Shown here: positions 8,046 to 14,036 of the stretch, piece after piece | Position numbering within the stretch: position 1 is the first letter of the stretch | Layout of the letters: each line of letters opens with the position of its first letter | Assembly (NCBI RefSeq): GCF_002871935.1 | Contig: NZ_PNHQ01000024.1 | Span: forward strand, 1-19,770 | Length of the DNA stretch: 19,770 nucleotides | DNA from: Aerococcus viridans | GTDB lineage: Bacteria > Bacillota > Bacilli > Lactobacillales > Aerococcaceae | Direction of reading: 5' to 3' | The notes under the pieces: generated by a model | What the model was told of the DNA's origin: nothing | The model's input: the letters and a program-made list of their open reading frames with translations, nothing else | The model's database searches: none | Position numbers and translations under genes: made by a program

Positions 8046-9398
8046 ATGTCTCAGTCAAATGATCCAAATAACTTAAAAGACCAGTCATCAGTGGACAACC
8101 ATGATGAACCAATTAAAAATCCAAATGAACCACATAGACCTGAAAAGAAGGCGCATAAATTAACGGCCTTGCAATCAGGTTTAATAGGGGGCGCAGTTGC
8201 TGCTGTATTAATTTCTGGTGTGGGCTATGCTGTGACTTCTGCCAACGATACAGAAGATCAGATTTCAACAGAAGAAGTGCAATCAATTGTAGATGAGGCA
8301 GTTTCTAGTGCACAAGCAGCCAATACAACATCTTCTGTTCAATCGACTTCACTTGATGTAACTACAGACGTTTCTGAAACAGTAGCGAATGTACAAGATT
8401 CAGTGGTCTCTGTTGTCAACATGACAGAATCCGTTTCTACATATGACCTATTTGGCTTTACTTCACCAACCCAAGAATCGTCTGCAACGGATGCTACAGA
8501 GCTAGAAACGTCTTCAGAGGGATCTGGTGTTGTCTATAAAGTTGATGGTGATTCTGCTTACGTTGTCACCAATAATCATGTGATTGATGGTGCGGATGCA
8601 ATCAACATTATTATGTCAGATGGCACCCAAGTTGAGGCTGAAGTGGTCGGTTCTGACCCTTGGACAGACTTAGCGGTATTAAAAATTTCTTCAGACGTAG
8701 TGACTACTGTTGCAGAATTTGGCGACTCTGAAAGCCTAAAGGTAGGGGAACCTGCTATTGCAATCGGCTCGCCATTAGGTTCTGAATACGCAACAACTGT
8801 GACACAAGGAATTATCTCAGGTTTAGACCGTTCGGTACCTGTTGATATAGATGGTGATGGCACATCTGACTGGGTTGCAAATGTGCTTCAAACGGATGCT
8901 GCTATTAATCCAGGTAACTCTGGTGGTGCATTGTTAAATGCAGCTGGACAAGTTATTGGGATTAACTCGATGAAAGTTTCTAGTGATCAAGTAGAAGGTA
9001 TGGGCTTTGCCATCCCAGCAGCTGAGGTGCAAACAATCATTAGTGAACTTGAAGCCAATGGTGAAATTGTTCGTCCGGAATTAGGTGTATCTATGGTTGA
9101 CCTTAACCGAGTATCACTAGATTATCAATCACAAAAGTTACAATTACCTGATGATGTTGATGGTGGTGTGTATGTTGCAGAAGTATCAACAGGATCGGCG
9201 GCGGAAGCAGCTGGCCTACAAGCTGACGATGTCATTGTAGAATTTTCGGGAGAACCTGTGACAGATTCAGCATCATTACGTCAAGCCTTGTACCAACAAA
9301 AATCGGACGCAAGTGTAGAAGTTTCCTTCTACCGCAATGGTGAATTAAAAACAGCGACTGTACAGTTACAACCACAAGACAAGGGGTCCGCAGCGTAA
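8046..9398 (+). CDS. htrA: HtrA/DegP-type surface serine protease
   Basis: 450-residue membrane-anchored quality-control protease of the trypsin-PDZ type. A charged cytoplasmic N-terminus (1-40) precedes one membrane helix (about 44-65), then a Ser/Thr-rich linker, the protease domain (about 110-335) and one PDZ domain (about 345-440). The catalytic triad is H178 (TNNHVID), D208 (WTDLAV) and S292 (GNSGGA). A short acidic loop at 267-275, with D at 267, 269, 271 and 275, precedes the serine motif. Such DxDGDG-type loops occur in Bacillus-like HtrA proteins and may bind calcium, though that is unproven. Start ATG 8046 has GGGAG upstream. htrA closing the wal cluster is a common Lactobacillales and Bacillales arrangement. 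A strong terminator follows. Confidence 0.95.
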   Translation: MSQSNDPNNLKDQSSVDNHDEPIKNPNEPHRPEKKAHKLTALQSGLIGGAVAAVLISGVGYAVTSANDTEDQISTEEVQSIVDEAVSSAQAANTTSSVQSTSLDVTTDVSETVANVQDSVVSVVNMTESVSTYDLFGFTSPTQESSATDATELETSSEGSGVVYKVDGDSAYVVTNNHVIDGADAINIIMSDGTQVEAEVVGSDPWTDLAVLKISSDVVTTVAEFGDSESLKVGEPAIAIGSPLGSEYATTVTQGIISGLDRSVPVDIDGDGTSDWVANVLQTDAAINPGNSGGALLNAAGQVIGINSMKVSSDQVEGMGFAIPAAEVQTIISELEANGEIVRPELGVSMVDLNRVSLDYQSQKLQLPDDVDGGVYVAEVSTGSAAEAAGLQADDVIVEFSGEPVTDSASLRQALYQQKSDASVEVSFYRNGELKTATVQLQPQDKGSAA

Positions 9399-9446
9399 TG
9401 GAGAGAATCTATTCTTCAATTAAGCAGAATCTTAAATAATATCAAT

Positions 9447-9484
9447 AAAGCTCAACCATTATTGAATGTCGGTTGAGCTTTTTT
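9447..9484 (+). terminator. Rho-independent terminator of htrA
   Basis: AAAGCTCAACC (9447-9457) pairs with GGTTGAGCTTT (9471-9481), giving an 11-bp stem with a 13-nt loop. It is followed by T residues to 9484. It lies 49 bp after the htrA stop. Confidence 0.93.
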
Positions 9485-9493
9485 CGAAGGTAT

Positions 9494-9508
9494 CACTTGA
9501 ATCAAGTG
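9494..9508. other. 15-bp perfect palindrome
   Basis: CACTTGA-A-TCAAGTG, 7-bp arms around a single base, just after the htrA terminator and about 50 bp before the DnaA-box cluster. There is no T tract, so it is not a terminator, and it does not match the parS consensus. Function unknown; a protein-binding site is the simplest guess. Confidence 0.4.
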
Positions 9509-9558
9509 GAAAGGACCATTTAATTTTTCGAGGGGGGCAAGCTTGGCGCTTTGTCAAC

Positions 9559-9769
9559 TTATCCCCAATCTTTATCCACATATATGTGGATAAAATGGTG
9601 CATATGTGTATAAAAAGTTGAAACCAGTTAAAACATTGTGATATAAGCTTTGTGAATTGTGAAACTTTCTGTGGATAGTGGGGATAAGTGTGGGGATAGG
9701 TTGTATTTAATTGAAAAATGCCGATAAATCAGTGCTAATGCTTGTTGAAAATGTGGATAGTTATCAATA
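9559..9769. other. Cluster of DnaA boxes
   Basis: In about 210 bp I see two perfect boxes facing each other, TTATCCACA (9572-9580) and TGTGGATAA (9585-9593). There are also several with one mismatch: TTATCCCCA (9559-9567), TGTGTATAA (9605-9613), TGTGGATAG (9670-9678), TGGGGATAA (9679-9687) and TGTGGATAG (9752-9760). Weaker ones are TGGGGATAG (9691-9699) and TTATCAATA (9761-9769). This density is far above chance and is typical of DnaA-binding regions. No dnaA or dnaN gene is in the window, and I see no clear DnaA-trio or unwinding element. It may be part of oriC, an origin-linked region, or a DnaA-titrating cluster such as those known in Bacillus. Confidence 0.75.
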
Positions 9770-9793
9770 TTAGATCAATGAATGATGGAAAAA

Positions 9794-9961
9794 GAAGATG
9801 AGACAAAAGTCGCTTACAATTACCGTACTGGACTAACATGCGACTATAACGAAATGTTATGGGCGCATTTTGGGAAGTATCAGGCAATGCTGACTTTTGA
9901 AACCCGATTATAAATGCGCTTATATAGCAAAAAGAGGCTGAGATACATTTGTCTCAACCTC
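9794..9961 (-). repeat. MITE-like structured intergenic repeat, copy A
   Basis: A 168-bp element about four-fifths identical by hand alignment to copy B at 13570-13738. Read on the minus strand it begins GAGGTTGAGACAAA and ends with the inverted form of GAAGATGAGACAAAA, so it has terminal inverted repeats. Its first 28 nt form the terminator hairpin of ktrA. The remainder folds into a long hairpin: CAAAAGTC/GACTTTTG outer stem, then TACT/AGTA, then ATGCG/CGCAT, then ATAAC/GTTAT around the loop ATTTC. It starts 18 bp after the ktrA stop codon, in the same orientation relative to its gene as copy B. No protein is encoded. Confidence 0.85.
9929..9961 (-). terminator. Terminator of ktrBA, supplied by repeat copy A
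   Basis: On the minus strand GAGGTTGAGA pairs with TCTCAGCCTC around an 8-nt loop (stem 9934-9961), and the stem is followed by five T (complement of 9929-9933). It lies 18 bp after the ktrA stop. Confidence 0.88.
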
Positions 9962-9979
9962 ATTGCTGCATAAGGACTA

Positions 9980-10654
9980 TTAACGAATTTCATGTAAGTA
10001 ATCAGCTTTTTCAAATTTGTCAGTGTTCGCAATAGCAACATAAATGTCATCAGCTTGGATGATATAGCCAGCCGGGAAGGTCGTGGTTAATGCTTCGCGA
10101 CGACGTTTGCGGATGCCAATGATATTGATGTCGTAGCGTTGCCGTGTATTTAATGAAGTGAGTGATTTACCCACCCATTCTTCTGGTGCACGGAATTCTA
10201 CTAAAGATGTGTTGTCATCTAGGTTAATAATTTCTTCAATGGTATTATGAATCATACGGCGCGCAATTTGTACACCAGATTCTTTTTCTGGTTGTACAAG
10301 CGTATTTACGCCTAATGCTTCTAAAACCTTACGATTTGTTTTATTTTTAACTTTACAGATGATATTGTTGATCCCTAATTCTTTTGCATTAATCACACCT
10401 AATACTGAAGCTTCAAGATTGGTACCTGTAGAAATCACAATCGCATCACATTGGGCAAAACCAAGGTTACGCATATAATCTATATCAGTGAAGTCTCCAA
10501 CTGAACCAACTGTTAAGTAACCATCTAAACGGTCAACATTTTTTTCATCTAGGTCACAGGCAATGATTTCAACACCGCTTTCAGATAATTCTTTAGCGAT
10601 TGTAGAACCAAAAATACCTAAACCTAAAATACCTACTAAATTTATTTTTCCCAT
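9980..10654 (-). CDS. ktrA: KtrA/TrkA-type cytosolic gating subunit of a potassium channel
   Basis: 224-residue RCK protein, the usual KtrA length. The N-terminal Rossmann domain (about 1-130) has GLGIFG (G11-x-G13-x-x-G16) and an acidic residue after the second strand (CDLDE, near 33-37) for nucleotide binding. The C-terminal RCK_C domain (about 140-220) is where c-di-AMP binds in characterised homologues. KtrA rings bind ATP/ADP or NAD(H) and gate KtrB in the membrane. ATG 10654 has AGGTG about 6 nt upstream, a modest site; the start lies 10 nt after the ktrB stop, so coupling is likely. Operon order is ktrB-ktrA on the minus strand. Confidence 0.93.
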   Translation of the reverse strand: MGKINLVGILGLGIFGSTIAKELSESGVEIIACDLDEKNVDRLDGYLTVGSVGDFTDIDYMRNLGFAQCDAIVISTGTNLEASVLGVINAKELGINNIICKVKNKTNRKVLEALGVNTLVQPEKESGVQIARRMIHNTIEEIINLDDNTSLVEFRAPEEWVGKSLTSLNTRQRYDINIIGIRKRRREALTTTFPAGYIIQADDIYVAIANTDKFEKADYLHEIR

Positions 10655-10664
10655 TTGATAACAC

Positions 10665-12077
10665 CTATCCTATTAAAATATTTGTGCTTGTGTATTTAAT
10701 ATCACGATTTTTATCTTGTTTACTTGGTAATAAAGAAAGGAACATCGTCATTGGACCAATCCGCCCCATAAACATTAAGGCCATTAAAATGATTTGACTA
10801 GCCAGTGAAAGCGTAGGGGTTAAATTAGCTGTCACCCCAACGGTTGCAAAAGCGGAAATAGATTCAAATAGAATATATAAGAAATCGACTTTTGGATCAA
10901 AAGTTAAGATTAAACCAGAACCGATAATCAATATAGTAGTATATAGTAAGAAAATCACGAAAGCTTGACGTAACAGTTTTGCCGGAATTGTATGTTTGTC
11001 AAAGTTGATATATTCTTTTTGTCTAATTTCTGCAATAGCTAACATTAGTACTAAAGCAAATGTGGTTGTTTTTAAACCACCGGCGGTACCACCAGGACTA
11101 CCACCAATAAACATGGTGACAACGAAGATCAATATACTCACAGGGTGAGCTAAAGTATAATCAATAGAAGCGAATCCAGCGGTACGCATCGTAACCGTTT
11201 GGAAAACAGCAGTCATGACCTTGTTACCAATACTCATCTCTCCAATTGTGCCGGTATTGTGCCACTCGAAGGCTAGGAATAACAAAGTCCCAAGCGTAAT
11301 AATTAGGAATGTCATTTTTAATGCCAATTTAGTATGTGGCTGTAAATGACGAATTGCATTTTTTAAGGCAAATTTAGGTCTAGATCGGTCAAAGTTTTTA
11401 AATTGATTGGTGACATCAAACCATACTGAGAAACCAATACCACCTAAAATAATTAAAGCAATAATACACCAGTTAATTACGGGCTGTGTTTGTAAGGCGA
11501 TCATTGACGAATTGCTAAGTGGGTCAAACCCAGCGTTACAAAAAGCAGATACCGCCATAAAAATACTTAGAAAAGTACCGTGACCTATCCCATATTCAGG
11601 AATAAAATAAGTCGCAAAGACTAAAGCACCAATACCTTCAATAATAAAAGTATATCGGAAAATTTTACCCAGCCAATTGGAAATATCATTAAGAGAACTG
11701 TTGTTTAAAGCACCGGAAACGGCAACTTGGTCACGCATACGGACATTTTGGCCAATTCTAAAATAAATGAGCGAAATGAATGTCATCAAACCTAAACCAC
11801 CAATTTGGATGAGTAGCATCATCACAATTTGTCCCAATATATTATAGGTATCAAAAATGGATTCAACCCATAAACCTGTCACACAGACAGCAGAAACAGC
11901 AATAAATAGATGGTCAAAGTATGTGGCATCTGATGTGGGCACTTGGCTGATTGGTAGACTCAGTAGTAGCGAACCCACAAAGATGACGACAGCAAAAGAT
12001 AAAGCAATTTTTTTAGCGCTAGATAATTGACTTACTGGTTTTATAAAAAAGCGCAGCGCACGATGAATTAAATTCAA
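10665..12077 (-). CDS. ktrB: KtrB/TrkH-family potassium channel membrane subunit
   Basis: 470-residue integral membrane protein with four M1-P-M2 repeats. The pore-loop glycine motifs that form the selectivity filter are visible in order: AVCVTGLW, AFCNAGFD, TMRTAGFAS and AFATVGVTANLTP. Together with KtrA it imports potassium, probably sodium-dependent, at the cytoplasmic membrane. The start codon is TTG (12075-12077 on the minus strand), supported by GGGAGG 8 nt upstream; no ATG near the N-terminus has a comparable site. A short inverted repeat (12091-12112) ends at this ribosome binding site. The upstream gap to rlmH is too short for a ydaO-type c-di-AMP riboswitch, which controls some ktrAB operons elsewhere. 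Confidence 0.94.
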   Translation of the reverse strand: MNLIHRALRFFIKPVSQLSSAKKIALSFAVVIFVGSLLLSLPISQVPTSDATYFDHLFIAVSAVCVTGLWVESIFDTYNILGQIVMMLLIQIGGLGLMTFISLIYFRIGQNVRMRDQVAVSGALNNSSLNDISNWLGKIFRYTFIIEGIGALVFATYFIPEYGIGHGTFLSIFMAVSAFCNAGFDPLSNSSMIALQTQPVINWCIIALIILGGIGFSVWFDVTNQFKNFDRSRPKFALKNAIRHLQPHTKLALKMTFLIITLGTLLFLAFEWHNTGTIGEMSIGNKVMTAVFQTVTMRTAGFASIDYTLAHPVSILIFVVTMFIGGSPGGTAGGLKTTTFALVLMLAIAEIRQKEYINFDKHTIPAKLLRQAFVIFLLYTTILIIGSGLILTFDPKVDFLYILFESISAFATVGVTANLTPTLSLASQIILMALMFMGRIGPMTMFLSLLPSKQDKNRDIKYTSTNILIG

Positions 12078-12232
12078 TTTAATAGCCTCCCTTAAAGCTT
12101 GAAGCTTTTAAGAAATTTAAAGATTCATTTTTCAAATACGATTAATTATAAACACTTTAGCAGAAAAATCTAGTAGAATAAGAAATAAAAAAGTGAATAA
12201 CGTAATATTTGCATGATAGGAGTTATTTTTGC
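12078..12232. promoter_or_regulatory. Divergent promoter region between ktrB and rlmH
   Basis: For ktrB, the minus strand shows a consensus -10 TATAAT (12145-12150) with only a weak -35 (TAGATT-like). CTTAAAAGCTT/AGCTTTAAG (12091-12112) would form a hairpin in the ktrB leader whose 3' arm touches the AAGGGAGG ribosome binding site. For rlmH, TAGGAG (12217-12222) is the ribosome binding site; I see no convincing -35/-10 pair. Confidence 0.5.
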
Positions 12233-12712
12233 ATGTTAATTAAAATTATCTCAGTTGGTAAATTGAAAGAAAAGTACCTAAAACAAGGGATTGAAGAGTA
12301 TAGTAAGCGCCTTTTTCGCTATACCAAGTTTGAAATTATTGAAGTGAAGGATGAACCAACAAAAGAAAATGCTAGTGAAACGGAAGATGAAATGGTAAAG
12401 AATGCGGAAGGCGAACGTATTTTGAGTAAAATAAAACCTGATGATTATGTTTATCTACTAGCGATTAACGGGCAAATGCTATCTTCACCAGAATTAGCAA
12501 AATCAATGCAAAGTCAAATGACTCGAGGGAAATCAACTTTAGTTTTTGTAATTGGCGGATCCTTAGGTACAAGTGAAGCCGTCAATAAACGAGCGAATCA
12601 AGCGATTTCTTTCGGTAAGATGACCTTACCCCATCAATTGATGCGCCTGGTCTTAACAGAACAAATTTACCGGGCTTTTAGAATACAACATAACGAACCT
12701 TATCATAAATAA
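12233..12712 (+). CDS. rlmH: RlmH, 23S rRNA pseudouridine-1915 N3-methyltransferase
   Basis: SPOUT-family methyltransferase of 159 residues, the length of the S. aureus protein. It methylates pseudouridine 1915 in helix 69 of 23S rRNA using S-adenosylmethionine and acts on assembled 70S ribosomes. Seen: N-terminal [21 protein letters not shown], the cofactor region [12 protein letters not shown] and the conserved C-terminus [14 protein letters not shown] chose ATG 12233 because TAGGAG is 10 nt upstream and the protein then begins like its homologues; an in-frame ATG at 12209 lacks a good site. The last codons contain GAACCTTATCATAAATAA, which corresponds to the SCC integration site in staphylococci, but nothing is integrated here. 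Confidence 0.96.
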   Translation: MLIKIISVGKLKEKYLKQGIEEYSKRLFRYTKFEIIEVKDEPTKENASETEDEMVKNAEGERILSKIKPDDYVYLLAINGQMLSSPELAKSMQSQMTRGKSTLVFVIGGSLGTSEAVNKRANQAISFGKMTLPHQLMRLVLTEQIYRAFRIQHNEPYHK

Positions 12713-12829
12713 AACCTGTTTTGGTAGGATAAATAGCTATGAGTATGCATGATATGTTAAGATGCAAGAGAAAGACCACTTTTCATATGGATGAAGTGAA
12801 GTACATAAGGCGTAGAGAGGAGTTTACCT

Positions 12830-13537
12830 ATGAATATTTTCCCAATACATGCATTAGCAGATAATTATATTTGGATGATTGAAGATACAGACAGTCTTGT
12901 GATTGTGGATCCAGGTGAAGCAGCGGACGTTTTAGCTTACATAGAAGTAGAAAGACCAAGCCAAATGGCTATTTTATTAACACATAAACATGACGATCAT
13001 ATTGGTGGTGTAGCGGAAATTATCCAGGCCTACCCAGAAACTAAAATTTATGGACCAAGTGAGGTACCGGGTTTTGACGATATGATTATTCTAGAAGATG
13101 GTAGCCAGATAGATATTTTAGGCCATACGGTAACGGCCTTACTTGCAGCGGGGCATACGGCTGGTCACTTAGCCTATATTGTCGATAATCAATTTCTATT
13201 TGCCGGTGATGCAATGTTTTCAGCCGGATGTGGTCGAGTATTCACGGGTGACTACCAAGCAGCATTTGAAGCCTTAGAAACATTTAGTCATTTAGATGAT
13301 GATATTGCTGTCTTTTCAGGACATGAGTATACCTTAACGAATTTAAAATTTGCACATACAGTTTTCCCTGAAAATAAGGTCATTTCTGAAGCTTTAGGGC
13401 AAGTAGAAATTTTAAATGACGCCAACCACCCAACCTATCCTTCGACTATTGGTAGAGAAAAAATCATCAATATTTTTATGCAAGCAGAAGACGTGACCAC
13501 TTTTAAGGCGTTAAGAGATCAACGTGATCAATTTTAA
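12830..13537 (+). CDS. gloB: Glyoxalase II-type hydrolase (hydroxyacylglutathione hydrolase-like)
   Basis: 235-residue metallo-beta-lactamase-fold thioesterase. The binuclear metal site is complete: H52-x-H54-x-D56-H57 (THKHDDH), H109 in GHTAGH, D127 in FAGDAMF and H165 in SGHEYT. The C-terminal segment (about 178-235), with PTYPSTIGREK and FKALRDQRD, matches the HAGH C-terminal domain, which favours true glyoxalase II over other members of the fold. Its role would be hydrolysis of S-lactoyl-thiol in methylglyoxal detoxification. Whether glutathione or another thiol is used depends on the host and is not visible. ATG 12830 has GAGAGGAG about 7 nt upstream. A 117-bp gap separates it from rlmH; repeat copy B provides its terminator. 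Confidence 0.85.
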   Translation: MNIFPIHALADNYIWMIEDTDSLVIVDPGEAADVLAYIEVERPSQMAILLTHKHDDHIGGVAEIIQAYPETKIYGPSEVPGFDDMIILEDGSQIDILGHTVTALLAAGHTAGHLAYIVDNQFLFAGDAMFSAGCGRVFTGDYQAAFEALETFSHLDDDIAVFSGHEYTLTNLKFAHTVFPENKVISEALGQVEILNDANHPTYPSTIGREKIINIFMQAEDVTTFKALRDQRDQF

Positions 13538-13567
13538 AATATGCATCCATCATAAGATATTAAAGTA

Positions 13568-13602
13568 GAGAGGCTGGGACAAAAATATCTCAGCCTCTCT
13601 TT
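13568..13602 (+). terminator. Terminator of gloB, supplied by repeat copy B
   Basis: GAGAGGCTGGGA (13568-13579) pairs with TCTCAGCCTCTC (13588-13599) with one G-T wobble and an 8-nt loop. Only a short T run follows, so termination may be less efficient than at other sites here. Confidence 0.75.
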
Positions 13603-13738
13603 GCTATATAAGAACATTTATAATTGGGTTCCAAAAGTCAGAATTGTCCGATACTTCCCAAATGACGCCAATAACATTTCGTTATTGTTCGTCTTTTGGT
13701 CCAGTACGTCAATTCTAAACGACTTTTGTCTCACCTTC
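13570..13738 (+). repeat. MITE-like structured intergenic repeat, copy B
   Basis: A 169-bp element starting 32 bp after the gloB stop. It starts GAGGCTGGGACAAAA and ends with the inverted form of GAAGGTGAGACAAAA. The first 28 nt form the gloB terminator hairpin. The rest folds as one long hairpin: CAAAAGTC/GACTTTTG and AGAATTG/CAATTCT, then TACT/AGTA, CCAAA/TTTGG, GACG/CGTC, AATAAC/GTTATT around the loop ATTTC. It lies in the same orientation relative to its upstream gene as copy A. No coding potential is visible. Confidence 0.85.
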
Positions 13739-13960
13739 TTTTAGTTTCAAAGCAAATATGTATTGGAATCGACTGTAAATACAAATTTGTATCGATTTGT
13801 TATTTTTTTAGTTAATAGGATAATGAGACCGCAATAACTAAAAATGAAAACATTTAATATAAATGGTTCCATATCAAGCTTTGAATCACTTTTTCTCTAA
13901 TATTTATCTAAAGATATATGCGGGCGTAGATAAAGTCATTAGCTTTAAGTGCAAGTAAAA
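13739..13960. promoter_or_regulatory. cstA upstream region with two inverted repeats
   Basis: No gene is visible. The perfect 14-bp palindrome ATACAAATTTGTAT lies at 13779-13792. Ten-base arms TTTTTAGTTA (13805-13814) and TAACTAAAAA (13835-13844) are separated by 20 nt. Both lie 115-180 bp upstream of the cstA promoter, where activator sites would be expected. CstA-type genes are often under LytTR or other two-component control, but I could not recognise a specific consensus. Confidence 0.4.
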
Positions 13961-13990
13961 TTGACTTATAGCTTCCAAAAGGGCGATAAT
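13961..13990 (+). promoter_or_regulatory. cstA promoter
   Basis: -35 TTGACT (13961-13966), 18-bp spacer, -10 GATAAT (13985-13990). Transcription would start near 13997, directly at the cre-like site, leaving a leader of about 40 nt before the ATG. Confidence 0.75.
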
Positions 13991-13997
13991 ATAGGTG

Positions 13998-14012
13998 CAT
14001 AAACGCTTACAT
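13998..14012 (-). promoter_or_regulatory. Probable cre (CcpA) operator of cstA
   Basis: The minus strand reads ATGTAAGCGTTTATG. It fits the CcpA operator pattern WTGNAANCGNWNNCW through its first 13 positions, missing the last two. It overlaps the predicted start of transcription, the usual place for repression by CcpA with HPr-Ser-P when glucose is present. Confidence 0.6.
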
Positions 14013-14036
14013 TATTAACAAGGGGAGGAAATTTGT

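Noticed and set aside
8844..8874. Novel calcium-binding insertion in HtrA
   Set aside because: The DxDGDG-like loop before the serine motif appears in other Firmicute HtrA proteins as far as I recall, so it is not unusual enough to list as a finding.
9559..9769. The chromosomal replication origin itself
   Set aside because: No dnaA or dnaN, no clear unwinding element or DnaA-trio, and neighbouring genes do not diverge from this point. Kept as a DnaA-box cluster.
12078..12232. c-di-AMP (ydaO) riboswitch upstream of ktrB
   Set aside because: The gap to rlmH is only about 150 bp and shared by two divergent genes; no multi-helix riboswitch fold or intrinsic terminator is present before ktrB.
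12690..12712. SCC-type integration site at the 3' end of rlmH
   Set aside because: The end of rlmH does resemble the staphylococcal attachment sequence, but no second copy, recombinase gene or cassette follows; gloB and repeat copy B come next.
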